Below the pieces are notes generated by a model. The model was not told the origin of the DNA and ran no database searches. It worked only from the letters and a program-made list of their open reading frames with translations. Source: Allopseudospirillum japonicum (lineage in GTDB: Bacteria; Pseudomonadota; Gammaproteobacteria; Pseudomonadales; Halomonadaceae). Taken from it: a stretch of 64,000 nucleotides of DNA. Position numbers and translations under genes: made by a program. Numbering within the stretch: position 1 is the stretch's first letter; the number at the start of each line of letters is the position of its first letter. Below are positions 9,019 to 19,787 of the stretch, piece after piece. Where the stretch lies: contig NZ_FNYH01000002.1 of assembly GCF_900108915.1 (NCBI RefSeq), positions 62,001 through 126,000 of the forward strand, read 5' to 3'.

Positions 9019-11043
9019 TTAATCGTCTTGGGCATCATCCAGTAATTCGCTTACTTGGGCGACAACATTGTCGACGGTGAAGCCAAAATGCTCGAATAAA
9101 AGCTCTGCAGGTGCGGATTCACCAAAAGATTGCATACCAATAATGCGGCCTTCCAGACCGACATACTTATACCAATAATCTTGATGGGCCGCTTCAATCG
9201 CAACGCGCGCACCAATTTCTGCCGGTAACACTTGCTGGCGGTAGCTGGCATCTTGTTCATCAAAGGCTTGCGTACAAGGCATGGAGACCACACGTACTAA
9301 AATACCCGCTTGTGCGAGTTGTTCTGCGGCTTGTACTGCGAGGCCGACTTCAGAACCTGTCGCGATCAGGATAGCATCGGCCTCTTTGCCTTGGACTTGT
9401 GCTTCGTCTTTTAGGACATAAGCGCCACGAGCAATGTTATCGACTTGTTCTGGTGTGCGTGCCTGATGTGGCAGGTTTTGTCGCGATAAAATGAAGCTGG
9501 TGGGCCCTTGCGTACGTAATAAACCTTGCTTCCACGCGACGGCAGTTTCTACTGCATCACAAGGACGCCACACCGCCATATTCGGCGTCATACGTAAATT
9601 GGCAATTTGCTCAATCGGCTGGTGGGTAGGGCCATCTTCGCCTAAACCAATGGAATCATGCGTAAACACATACAAAGCACGTTGCTTCATTAACGCGGCC
9701 ATACGTACGGCATTGCGTGCGTATTCCATAAAGATTAAAAAGGTTGCCCCATAAGGTACAAAGCCACCATGTAAGACTAGGCCATTCATGATGGCGGCCA
9801 TACCAAATTCACGTACACCATAATGTAAGTAATTGCCGCTGGCATCTTCGGCGCTAATGGCTTTGGCACCAGACCAGAAAGTGAGGTTGGAAGGGGCTAA
9901 ATCTGCGGAACCACCGAGTAATTCCGGTAATTGAGGGGCCAGCGCATTTAAAGTGTTAAGGCTGGCTTTACGGGTCGCTAGGCTGGCACCTTCTTGTTGA
10001 CAGGCTTGAATATAAGCATCGGCTTGCGCTGCAAAATCCTCTGGTAACTGGCCTTGCATCCGGCGGACAAATTCAGCGGCTAATTCAGGATATTGGGCTT
10101 GGTAAGCAGCGAATTTGGTTTGCCATTCTGATTGGGCTTGTGCTCCTTTTTCTTTGGCGTCCCACGCTTGGTAAATCTCTTCTGGGACTTCGAAAGGCGC
10201 ATAAGGCCAGCCGAGTTCTAAGCGTGTCAGTTTAATTTCTTCTTCACCTAAAGGAGCACCGTGGCATTCTTCTTTGCCCTGCTTGTTCGGCGAACCAAAA
10301 CCAATAATGGTTTTACAGATAATTAAGCTGGGTTGGCGGGTATTGGCACGTGCTTCTGCAATAGCATCTTGGATTTGTTGCGGGTTGTGACCATCAATCC
10401 CGGCAATGACATGCCAGCCATAGGCACGAAAACGTGCTTGGGTATCATCGGTAAACCAGCCTTTTACTTCGCCATCAATCGAAATGCCATTGTCATCATA
10501 AAAAGCAATCAATTTACCTAGGCCTAGCGTACCAGCTAGAGAACAAGCCTCATGGCTGATGCCTTCCATCATGCAGCCATCGCCTAAGAAACAATAAGTG
10601 TAGTGATCGACAATATTAAGTTCAGGACGGTTAAATTGTGCGGCTAGGGTTTTTTCCGCAATGGCCATCCCCACTGCGTTCGTGATGCCTTGGCCTAATG
10701 GGCCTGTAGTGGTTTCTACCCCAGGAGCATAGCCATATTCTGGGTGACCTGCGGTTTTGGCATGTAACTGGCGGAAGTTTTGTAAATCTTCCAGAGAAAC
10801 ATGATAACCACTGAGATGCAGCAGTGAGTAAAGCAACATAGAACCATGACCATTTGAGAGCACAAAGCGGTCACGATCTGCCCATTTGGGATCTTGTGGG
10901 TTATGTTTAAGGTACTGATTCCAAAGGACTTCAGCAATATCAGCCATACCCATGGGGGCACCGGGATGGCCTGATTTTGCCTTTTGCACAGCATCCATAG
11001 AAAGGGCGCGAATGGCATTGGCAACTTGTGATCGTGAAGGCAT
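9019..11043 (-). CDS. tkt: Transketolase
   Basis: Transketolase moves two-carbon units between sugar phosphates in the pentose phosphate pathway, using thiamine diphosphate. The 674-residue protein has the N-terminal [13 protein letters not shown], the cofactor-binding [12 protein letters not shown] and [11 protein letters not shown], a pyrimidine domain with [11 protein letters not shown] and [16 protein letters not shown], and a C-terminal domain ending near [17 protein letters not shown]. Length fits the family. A GGAGTCC site precedes the ATG. It supplies erythrose-4-phosphate, the substrate of the downstream epd product. Confidence 0.96.
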   Translation of the reverse strand: MPSRSQVANAIRALSMDAVQKAKSGHPGAPMGMADIAEVLWNQYLKHNPQDPKWADRDRFVLSNGHGSMLLYSLLHLSGYHVSLEDLQNFRQLHAKTAGHPEYGYAPGVETTTGPLGQGITNAVGMAIAEKTLAAQFNRPELNIVDHYTYCFLGDGCMMEGISHEACSLAGTLGLGKLIAFYDDNGISIDGEVKGWFTDDTQARFRAYGWHVIAGIDGHNPQQIQDAIAEARANTRQPSLIICKTIIGFGSPNKQGKEECHGAPLGEEEIKLTRLELGWPYAPFEVPEEIYQAWDAKEKGAQAQSEWQTKFAAYQAQYPELAAEFVRRMQGQLPEDFAAQADAYIQACQQEGASLATRKASLNTLNALAPQLPELLGGSADLAPSNLTFWSGAKAISAEDASGNYLHYGVREFGMAAIMNGLVLHGGFVPYGATFLIFMEYARNAVRMAALMKQRALYVFTHDSIGLGEDGPTHQPIEQIANLRMTPNMAVWRPCDAVETAVAWKQGLLRTQGPTSFILSRQNLPHQARTPEQVDNIARGAYVLKDEAQVQGKEADAILIATGSEVGLAVQAAEQLAQAGILVRVVSMPCTQAFDEQDASYRQQVLPAEIGARVAIEAAHQDYWYKYVGLEGRIIGMQSFGESAPAELLFEHFGFTVDNVVAQVSELLDDAQDD

Positions 11044-11513
11044 GGTCGGCGGACTCCTGCAGGCATCAAATGAATAATAAGCAAAAAAGTTTAAGTATTT
11101 TCGCCCACTTAGGCACAGGCTTCAACATATCCTGGGCTTAAGTTTGCGGCTTTTCACTTTCTGTTGACCAAGCAACGTTAGTCAAGAGCTTAAAATCACA
11201 GATAACATCCTGATGATGCAAGAGAAAAAACCACAAAAAATATCAGTGTAAACAAAAATTTATTTAATGTTTGCTCAGAGCAAAACCTGAAGTCGTCAGA
11301 CAGGCAAGGATGCAACGACGGATCAAATTGATTACAACCTGAGTGGTGTAGCTCACTCACTGGAAGCTATTTTTGTTAATGCCCATCATATCCGCGTTGT
11401 AGACTAAGTTGTGTCGGTGCTTAAAAACCAAAAAGCCCTGATCCTTTTTATGAGTTTATAAGGAAGAGGGCCTCTCGGGTGCTAAGTGCTATTGAGGTTC
11501 TATCAGCCGACTA
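11044..11513. other. Non-coding gap between tkt and the PepSY gene
   Basis: About 470 bases hold no convincing gene. The tkt promoter must lie in the first part. A 39-codon open frame without a start (11291-11407) may be a gene remnant or chance. The last part holds the terminator of the PepSY gene. No tRNA or riboswitch pattern is visible. Confidence 0.5.
11430..11471 (-). terminator. Terminator-like hairpin downstream of the PepSY gene
   Basis: On the minus strand GCCCT...CCTT pairs with AAGG...AGGGC and is followed by TTTTT. It lies about 40 bases after the stop of the PepSY membrane protein. Confidence 0.55.
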
Positions 11514-12917
11514 TCAGGCGATTGCTTTAGACTTGCACATCACGGTTGTCAGCAGCCAGAAACCTATCAAGGTAACACCGAGCAGAGGTACAAAAAGTCC
11601 GCAAATAACAGGGATTAGTACCAAAGCACCGCGTTTCTTCGTGGATGAGGGTGCTCCCAGATGAATCCTGCGATTGGAAGGTTTTCGTTGCCACCACATC
11701 ACAACACCCGCAACACTGATAAAGATAATACCGAGACACAGCAAAATATTGATCACCAGATTGCTCTTACCCCACAGTCCCATATGCAAAGGAATACCAA
11801 TCGCCATCGCTTTGGAAAACAGGCTGTAATCCTTATAGCCCACATCAGCTAGCACCTTACCGGTATATTGATCGATATGCAGAGTTCTATCGGCGTATGG
11901 ATCAGTAATATCACCGCTCATGGTTGCAGCCATCGCGGTATAAACCCCCTCAGGGGACGTTGGTAGATTGAGACGAAAACGCGTCATGCCATTTTCTTGT
12001 GCATATTGGATCACACTATCAGCATTCACAGGCGTTCCTTGAGGAATCCCAGGTTTTCCAGCCATGGAACCTGATGCAGGCATCAGCGTCTGTTCCAGAT
12101 TCCAAGGAACTTGCTCTTCAACACCTGGATTCAGCGAAGCATGACTTTGATCCGACAACGGAATGCCTGAAAAAACACCATCAGGAAAACTATTCCAGGC
12201 CTGAACCATTTTGGCCCCCCAGATACCAGTCCAGGACAGACCTGACACCACAAATAGCCCCAGAACAATTGTTAGATAAAAACCTGATAACGTATGCCAT
12301 TCTCGCAGCGACATACGTCCTTTCAGCTTTGAATTTGGTTTCAGCAAATACTCTGGCTGACGTTTACGGCGCGCCCACCACATCATCAAGCCGGTTATCA
12401 ACAAAATCAAAGTCAGTGCCGCAGCGAGTTCAATCATCCCATCACCAAAAGCACCGAGCAGCAAAGTGCCATGAATATTATCTGCTAGCGCGTAAAGTGT
12501 TGCGTCTTTGTTAACGGCACCGAGAATTTTTCCCCGATACGGATCAACAAACACTTGCAAGTTTTCACCGGCCAGTTTAACCAAAACTCGAACAGAATCA
12601 TTCGCGTCATGCGGCAACAGAAGTTGTCTGACAATGCCATCTGGATAAGCCTGTTGCACGAGCTCTATCTGTTGCTGCCAACTCATTCTGGGCTGATTCT
12701 CTGCTGGGGCGACAGAAACCAGTTCAGAATAGAATATGGGTTCAATAACCGGCTTATAAATCATCATGATGATTCCGGTAAGGCTCAGCATCAGCATAAA
12801 GGGGACGACATACAAACCCGCCAACAGGTGCCAGCGCCAAAGACGGTTATAGGAGGATTTTGATTGAGCAATTCCGGTATGGGTTTCTGTTTCCGGTATT
12901 TTGGAGAGGGTATTCAT
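11514..12917 (-). CDS. PepSY-associated transmembrane protein
   Basis: A 467-residue inner-membrane protein of the PepSY_TM family. An N-terminal RLWRWHLLAGLYVVPFM leads into the first membrane segment (about 33-55); further segments lie near 163-183, 213-235, 370-395 and 430-455. The loop after the first segment holds a PepSY-like part (VFVDPYRGKILG) and a second copy lies at about 335-355 (LHIDQYTGKVLADVGY). HGTLLLG and HMGLWG carry the histidines typical of the family. Members are often beside TonB-dependent siderophore receptors and are thought to help reduce iron at the membrane, but here it stands alone and the role is inferred. The gene is in an accessory-looking segment. Confidence 0.8.
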   Translation of the reverse strand: MNTLSKIPETETHTGIAQSKSSYNRLWRWHLLAGLYVVPFMLMLSLTGIIMMIYKPVIEPIFYSELVSVAPAENQPRMSWQQQIELVQQAYPDGIVRQLLLPHDANDSVRVLVKLAGENLQVFVDPYRGKILGAVNKDATLYALADNIHGTLLLGAFGDGMIELAAALTLILLITGLMMWWARRKRQPEYLLKPNSKLKGRMSLREWHTLSGFYLTIVLGLFVVSGLSWTGIWGAKMVQAWNSFPDGVFSGIPLSDQSHASLNPGVEEQVPWNLEQTLMPASGSMAGKPGIPQGTPVNADSVIQYAQENGMTRFRLNLPTSPEGVYTAMAATMSGDITDPYADRTLHIDQYTGKVLADVGYKDYSLFSKAMAIGIPLHMGLWGKSNLVINILLCLGIIFISVAGVVMWWQRKPSNRRIHLGAPSSTKKRGALVLIPVICGLFVPLLGVTLIGFWLLTTVMCKSKAIA

Positions 12918-13316
12918 CTAATCTTCCACATCAAATTAAAGGATGTGGGGAATTTATCAGAGAGCTCTGCCAAAGATGCGCGGTCAAATGTCGCATTTGG
13001 GCCACTATCCGCGCGGCAAAAAGACGCAGGTAACTTACTAATTTAAAAGAATAAAATATTAATACGCTCGGATAAGTCTCAAAAAAATAGCGCAGTTTGA
13101 TTTATGCTGAAGTGATCGAAAATAGGGGGATTATATATGTTCTTGCAGATAGATGCTCGCCTTTTAAATCTATCCCACTCGAATATAAATAGGAACAATA
13201 TATTCATATAATTCAGTAAGTTATAAATAATCCATCTAGCAATACCATAAACTATACCACACGAAGAATTTTTGCTACTTTTTTGTAGCTCTGTGCTTCC
13301 GCAGCTCAGTCCGAGT
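12918..13316. other. Non-coding gap upstream of the PepSY gene
   Basis: About 400 bases, A+T-rich towards the right, with no supported gene. It holds the nested inverted repeat described separately and presumably the promoter of the PepSY gene. A hydrophobic 87-codon minus-strand frame here has no ribosome site or recognisable similarity and is not called. Confidence 0.4.
12978..13014. repeat. Nested inverted repeat upstream of the PepSY gene
   Basis: GCGCGG at 12978-12983 pairs with CCGCGC at 13009-13014, and inside it CAAATG-TCG-CATTTG (12985-12999) is a perfect three-base-spaced inverted repeat. There is no T-run, so it is not a clear terminator; it could be an operator or a folded leader of the PepSY transcript. 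Confidence 0.5.
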
Positions 13317-13550
13317 CTAGGCAAATGCCTCTGCCATGTCACTGGGCAGCTCTTGTAGCTTCTTAGAGGTCAACCAACGCACTGCGGACTCGCTCATCAC
13401 ATCAGAGCTGGGCCGATTGACAGCTTCTCCCTTCTCATGATCTAGCCTAGTCTTGGTGTAGCACTTCATACACATCACCCTAGCGCGCCGTACGATTTTT
13501 GCTACCATGGACTTACTAAAATTCATAAATATTATCCAAGGATGATTCAT
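13317..13550 (-). CDS. Hypothetical 77-residue protein divergent from the ATPase gene
   Basis: I do not recognise this product. It is basic in its first half (KIVRRARVMCMKCYTKTR) with a single CxxC pair, and ends with a leucine/alanine-rich helix (SAVRWLTSKKLQELPSD). Its first ATG and the ATG of the ATPase share the bases CATG, so the two frames are exactly head to head. Internal ATG codons at 13526 and 13508 are alternatives. No good ribosome site precedes any of them, so it may be a chance frame. If real, it could be a small DNA-binding partner or regulator of the ATPase gene. Confidence 0.3.
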   Translation of the reverse strand: MNHPWIIFMNFSKSMVAKIVRRARVMCMKCYTKTRLDHEKGEAVNRPSSDVMSESAVRWLTSKKLQELPSDMAEAFA

Positions 13551-15720
13551 GAAAGTAAACCTAGAGCTAACAAACTGCTATGGTATAAATCAATTAACAA
13601 AAGAAATCAATCTAATCAAATCAGACACCAATAATGGCGTCAACTCTCTTTATGCCCCTAACGGCACTCTGAAAACATCGCTAGCCAAAGTATTTAAAGA
13701 CATCGAAAGCGGCAATGAAAGCAAGGATTTAATATTTCCAGACCGGGAATGCATCAGAGATATAAAAGTTAATGACTCATATATTGAATCTGGCCAAGTC
13801 ATGGTCATTGACTCATACAATGAAAGCTACAGCTCTCAGCAAATTTCAACATTACTTGTCAATGATGAGCTCAAACAACAATACGACTCAGCTCTGAAAG
13901 AAGTTGATGATAAGCGATCAGCACTAATAAGATCCATCTCAAAGCTCTCTGGCAAGCAAGCTAAAAGCATACCCGAAATCATATGTGACGCATTCAACAG
14001 GCCAGAGAAAAGCCTTCTAGATCTACTCACTGAAATATCGCAGGAAGATCAACCGGATTATACTCAATTATCTGAATTAAAATATGGCGACCTCTTCAAC
14101 CAAAAGGTCATTGACTTAATTTCCACAGGCAGCTTCAACCAAGACTTAGAAGAATACGTTGACACCTACGAAAAACTTATCAGCGAATCTACAATCTTGT
14201 CAAAAACCTTTAACCATCAAAGGGCTGGCGACATATCTAAGAACTTAGGCGAATCAGGATTCTTTACAGCTTCACACAGTGTGAATCTAACTATTGAGGG
14301 CGAAAAACAAGAAGTAGATTCAAAGGAAAAGCTAAACGAGCTATTAAAAACTGAACAAGAAAAAATTATTCAAAATCCTGAGCTAAGAGAGAAATTTGGG
14401 AAAGTAGATGAAAAACTCAAGACAAAAGATACTCAAGCTTTTAGAGATTTTATAACAGAACATCAAGATCTGCTCCCAGAGTACAAAGACATCTCGTTAC
14501 TTAAGAGGAAGGTAATCATTGCCTATCTGCAATCCCAAAAAACATTGTGGGATGATTTGGTTGACACCTATAAGCAAAACAAAGCCGTTGTAGAAGAAAT
14601 TACTGCCCAAGCCCGGCAACAGAAGACCACATGGGAAACGGTTGTCGATACTTTCAACAAACGTTTCAGTGTTCCGTTCAAATTAAGCATCGAGAACCAA
14701 GATGAAGTTATCCTTAACAGTGCTGCTCCTGCGATAAAATTTGATTTTGACGATGGCAGAGGAGAGATAAAGCAGGTAAAACAGTCGAGTCTCATTGAGG
14801 CTCTAAGCCAAGGAGAAAAGAGAGCACTTTATATACTTAACATCCTATTTGAAATAGAGATACGTAAACAGGTCACTCATCCCATTTTGCTTATAATTGA
14901 TGATATAGCTGATTCTTTTGACTATAAAAACAAATACGCAATTGTCGAATATTTGAGAGACATTTCAAAGTTCGAAAACTTCCACCTACTACTACTTACT
15001 CACAATTTTGACTTCCATAGAATCATTAGCAGCAGACTGGGCGCCAAAAGAAACAATCGGCTAATGGCAATAAAGTCGCCGGGCAGCATAAAAATTGTAA
15101 AAGAAAAGTATCAGAATGATGTCTTCAAAGCATGGAAGCAAGAACTAAATACCAATGAAAGCTATCTGCTCGCCAGTATACCATTTGCCAGGAACATAGC
15201 TGAATATTGTGGCCATGAGGATCATTTCAACACCCTTACGTCATTGCTGCATTTAAAAGAAGACACCAGAGATATAAAAATAAGCCACCTACAAGAAGTG
15301 TACCGAAATATATTCACAGATCTATCAGAGATCGTAATCCTGAATGGTGATGAACGCATTTTGGATAAAATCTTGCAATATAGTGACAAATTCATCGCCG
15401 CCAACAATGAATCTCCTGAACTTGAATGCAAAGTAATTTTAGCCATGGCCATTAGAATTAAGGCTGAAGAATTCATGATCAGAGGAATCGCTGACGCTGA
15501 CTTTGTTAATTCCATAACATCTAATCAGACACGGGTACTCTTTGATCGATACGTGGAGGACCAACTAGGTGATGAAGAAACCATAAGCTTGTTGGACCAA
15601 GTAAACCTGATGACTCCAGAGAACATCCACCTCAATTCGTTCATGTACGAGCCCATCTTGGATATGTCAGCCCATCGCTTATATCAGCTGTACTCAGACA
15701 TTTCACAACTACCAAACTAG
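13549..15720 (+). CDS. ABC/AAA-type ATPase of the RloC/PrrC-like (AAA_13) group, possible defence protein
   Basis: A 723-residue ATPase. A P-loop-like APNGTLKTS (residues 36-44, with L at the usual last glycine), a conserved VIDSYNESY at 86-94, a long helical insert (about 105-370), an ABC signature-like LSQGEKRAL (419-427), Walker B LLIIDDIADSFD (447-458) and an H-loop THNFDF (484-489) give the order expected of SMC/ABC-type ATPases such as RloC and PrrC. The 200-residue C-terminal part includes RNIAEYCGH (548-556), loosely like a HEPN Arg-His motif, but I cannot assign a nuclease. Codon use (AGA, ATA, AAA) and base composition differ visibly from the neighbours, suggesting transfer. AAGGA lies about eight bases before the ATG. 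An anti-phage role is inferred from family and context only. Confidence 0.7.
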   Translation: MKVNLELTNCYGINQLTKEINLIKSDTNNGVNSLYAPNGTLKTSLAKVFKDIESGNESKDLIFPDRECIRDIKVNDSYIESGQVMVIDSYNESYSSQQISTLLVNDELKQQYDSALKEVDDKRSALIRSISKLSGKQAKSIPEIICDAFNRPEKSLLDLLTEISQEDQPDYTQLSELKYGDLFNQKVIDLISTGSFNQDLEEYVDTYEKLISESTILSKTFNHQRAGDISKNLGESGFFTASHSVNLTIEGEKQEVDSKEKLNELLKTEQEKIIQNPELREKFGKVDEKLKTKDTQAFRDFITEHQDLLPEYKDISLLKRKVIIAYLQSQKTLWDDLVDTYKQNKAVVEEITAQARQQKTTWETVVDTFNKRFSVPFKLSIENQDEVILNSAAPAIKFDFDDGRGEIKQVKQSSLIEALSQGEKRALYILNILFEIEIRKQVTHPILLIIDDIADSFDYKNKYAIVEYLRDISKFENFHLLLLTHNFDFHRIISSRLGAKRNNRLMAIKSPGSIKIVKEKYQNDVFKAWKQELNTNESYLLASIPFARNIAEYCGHEDHFNTLTSLLHLKEDTRDIKISHLQEVYRNIFTDLSEIVILNGDERILDKILQYSDKFIAANNESPELECKVILAMAIRIKAEEFMIRGIADADFVNSITSNQTRVLFDRYVEDQLGDEETISLLDQVNLMTPENIHLNSFMYEPILDMSAHRLYQLYSDISQLPN

Positions 15721-15802
15721 TCAATATATTAGTGGACACTAAAGCTTCAGGTTGTGCCTTAAATAGAAGGCCAGCATCACAATTTATATCACGGTGAAAA
15801 AC

Positions 15803-15842
15803 AAAAAATCCCAGTCAATTCACAATGAACTGACTGGGATTA
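15803..15842 (-). terminator. Rho-independent terminator of guaA
   Basis: A perfect AATCCCAGTCA/TGACTGGGATT hairpin; on the minus strand it is followed by TTTTTTG. It lies just after the guaA stop and before the end of the convergent ATPase gene. Confidence 0.85.
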
Positions 15843-15882
15843 TTATGTGCAGGGAAAGCCCAACTGCTAGTTACAGTAAATC

Positions 15883-17457
15883 CTACTCCCACTCAATCGT
15901 GGCTGGTGGTTTGCTGGAAACATCATAAGTCACTCGGGAAACACCGCTAATTTCGTTAATAATGCGGTTAGAGACTTTCTCTAATAACTCATAAGGTAAA
16001 TGGGCCCAGCGTGCAGTCATAAAATCAATGGTTTCTACCGCTCGTAAAGCAATCACCCATTCATAACGACGGCCATCGCCAACCACACCCACAGATTTTA
16101 CCGGCAAGAAGACTGCAAAGGCTTGGCTGGTTTTATGGTACCAGTCGGCCTTGTGTAGTTCCTCAATAAAGATAGCGTCGGCTTCTCGTAGAATATCTGC
16201 GTATTCTTTTTTCACCTCACCTAAAATGCGCACGCCCAAACCAGGCCCCGGGAAGGGATGGCGATACACCATATCGTAAGGTAAGCCGAGTTCTAAACCG
16301 ATGCGGCGCACTTCATCTTTAAATAACTCACGCAGTGGCTCGACTAACTCAAACTGCATATCTTCCGGCAAGCCACCCACATTATGGTGTGATTTAATCA
16401 CATGGGCTTTGCCGGTTTTAGCCGCAGCGGATTCAATCACATCAGGGTAAATGGTACCTTGCGCTAAGAAGTGCACATCTTGCAGTTTGGCAGCTTCTTG
16501 GTCGAAAATCTCAATAAAGGTATTGCCGATGAGCTTGCGCTTTTGTTCTGGATCTTGCACGCCAACAAGCTTACTCAGGAAGACTTGCTCAGCATCTGCA
16601 CGAATCACACGCACACCCATATTCGCCGCGAACATCTCCATGACCTGATCGCCTTCATTTTTGCGCAACAAGCCATTATCGACAAACACACAGGTGAGTT
16701 GCTCACCAATCGCCTTATGTAAAAGCGCCGCGACTACGGAAGAATCCACGCCCCCAGAAAGGCCCAAGAGCACTTTTTGCGGACCGACTTGGGCGCGTAC
16801 TCGTGTGATCAAATCTTCAATAATGTGCGCCGGCGTCCATAAAGCATCACAGGCGGCAATTTCTAGTACAAAACGTTCTAAAATACGCATGCCTTGTAAG
16901 GTGTGCGTGACTTCTGGATGAAACTGGACGCCGTATAAATGTTTTTGTTCACATGCCATGGCTGCATACGTACAAGACGGCGTTGAGGCAGTACATACGA
17001 AACCTTCTGGTAATTGGCTGACTTTGTCGCCGTGGCTCATCCAGACATCTAAAAGAGCCTGACCTTGTGCATTCACATGGTCTTTAATATCACGGAATAA
17101 AGCCCCTTCTTGCTCAATTTGGATTTGCGCATAACCAAATTCGCGTACATTAGAGCCGGCAACCTTGCCGCCCAATTGTTCTGCCATCGTTTGCATACCA
17201 TAGCAAATCCCGAGTACAGGCACGCCTAAGGTGAACACGCAATCAGGCGCACGCGGAGAGCCTAGCTCGGTAACAGATTCAGGACCACCGGCCAAAATAA
17301 TCGCTTTAGGATTGAAGGCTTGAATCTCGGACGCCGGCATATCAAAAGCATGAATTTCCGAGTAAACCCCGATTTCACGGATACGGCGTGCAATCAACTG
17401 AGTGTATTGAGAACCAAAATCAAGAATAAGGATTTTGTGTGAATGGATATCATGCAT
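15883..17457 (-). CDS. guaA: GMP synthase (glutamine-hydrolysing)
   Basis: GuaA aminates XMP to GMP with glutamine and ATP. The glutaminase domain comes first ([20 protein letters not shown], catalytic cysteine in GICYGMQ, then the histidine in QFHPEVTH), followed by the ATP-pyrophosphatase P-loop LSGGVDSSV and the C-terminal dimerisation domain ending in PPATIEWE. The frame extends to an ATG at 17472, but the ATG at 17457 has an ATGAGGCG site and gives 524 residues, close to E. coli GuaA. Unlike E. coli, guaB is not directly upstream: an opposite-strand thioesterase gene lies between them. Confidence 0.96.
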   Translation of the reverse strand: MHDIHSHKILILDFGSQYTQLIARRIREIGVYSEIHAFDMPASEIQAFNPKAIILAGGPESVTELGSPRAPDCVFTLGVPVLGICYGMQTMAEQLGGKVAGSNVREFGYAQIQIEQEGALFRDIKDHVNAQGQALLDVWMSHGDKVSQLPEGFVCTASTPSCTYAAMACEQKHLYGVQFHPEVTHTLQGMRILERFVLEIAACDALWTPAHIIEDLITRVRAQVGPQKVLLGLSGGVDSSVVAALLHKAIGEQLTCVFVDNGLLRKNEGDQVMEMFAANMGVRVIRADAEQVFLSKLVGVQDPEQKRKLIGNTFIEIFDQEAAKLQDVHFLAQGTIYPDVIESAAAKTGKAHVIKSHHNVGGLPEDMQFELVEPLRELFKDEVRRIGLELGLPYDMVYRHPFPGPGLGVRILGEVKKEYADILREADAIFIEELHKADWYHKTSQAFAVFLPVKSVGVVGDGRRYEWVIALRAVETIDFMTARWAHLPYELLEKVSNRIINEISGVSRVTYDVSSKPPATIEWE

Positions 17458-17664
17458 GCAGGTGCGCCTCATCGTTACATCTAGGCTTAGGCCATAAGAA
17501 AAATAAAGGCCCTAAGTATAGGGTATTTTGTGATCTCATGTGCACCGCAAAACGGGGAAAGTCGATTTATCCGAGTGTGACTGGGTAGACACCAGTTTAC
17601 CCCCCGCAAGTGACAAGCCATAATCAAAACTCTAAAAATAACAAGCACAGGAGAAAATCCCTTG

Positions 17665-18084
17665 ATGCAAGCGCTCGCTATGACTTTAGATGAAGTCCGT
17701 GTATTTTTGGACCAAGAATTTCCGCAACATATTGGGGTGGTGGAACAGATTTTTCCTATGGGTGCGACTCTGCGTCTACCTATTGCAGAGGAGCATTTGC
17801 GTCCTGGTGGGACTGTTTCTGGCCCGACGATGATGGCCTTAGCCGATGTGGCTATTTATGTTGCTTTGTTAGCACAAATTGGGCCAAAAGCTTTGGCAGT
17901 GACGACGAGTTTGCAAGCTAATTTTCTCAATAAACCCAGTGCGCAACAGGACTTAATCGCGCAAACGCGCTTGTTAAAATTAGGGAAACGTTTGGTAGTC
18001 GGTGAGGTGGAGATCTATTCGCAAGGTGCAGAAGATATGGTAGCGCATATCACTGCGACTTATTCGATTCCGCCGCGTGAGTAA
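17665..18084 (+). CDS. PaaI-family hotdog-fold thioesterase
   Basis: A 139-residue hotdog-fold protein. HLRPGGTVSGPTMMALADVAIYVALL matches the PaaI/YbgC-type acyl-CoA thioesterase core, where the helix carries the catalytic acidic residue, and TTSLQANFLNKP is the central strand. Such enzymes hydrolyse acyl- or aryl-CoA thioesters; the substrate cannot be told. AGGAG at 17649-17653 fits either a TTG at 17662 or the ATG at 17665. It lies between guaA and guaB on the opposite strand and appears unrelated to purine synthesis. Confidence 0.82.
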   Translation: MQALAMTLDEVRVFLDQEFPQHIGVVEQIFPMGATLRLPIAEEHLRPGGTVSGPTMMALADVAIYVALLAQIGPKALAVTTSLQANFLNKPSAQQDLIAQTRLLKLGKRLVVGEVEIYSQGAEDMVAHITATYSIPPRE

Positions 18085-18125
18085 TGAAGAGAGGCGTTTG
18101 TGTACGGTCCTGCGGATTAACCCAC

Positions 18126-18147
18126 TTGGGCTACCTAGGTAGCCCAA
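18126..18147. repeat. 22-base perfect palindrome between the thioesterase and guaB
   Basis: TTGGGCTACC joined to its exact inverse lies between two convergent stops. It can form a strong hairpin and may stop transcription from either side, but there is no T-run on either strand, so it is not a textbook terminator. Confidence 0.6.
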
Positions 18148-18158
18148 AGGATTTAAAG

Positions 18159-19646
<1,488 letters not shown>

Positions 19647-19787
19647 TTAAATGAATGAAATGAATAGCCTATACAAAAACTCTCTGAGATAGGCCAGCTA
19701 ACTCAGAGAGTATAAACTCGTTGGTTATCAACATAACAACAAGGTGGGATAAAGCGAAAAGGAATTAATCGCTCATTTTAACCCAAT

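Noticed and set aside
13100-13320. tRNA or attachment site at the edge of the accessory segment
   Set aside because: No cloverleaf or direct repeat was found on either side of the ATPase gene.
13079-13342. 87-residue hydrophobic minus-strand frame
   Set aside because: Overlaps the 77-residue frame, no ribosome site, composition follows A+T-rich DNA.
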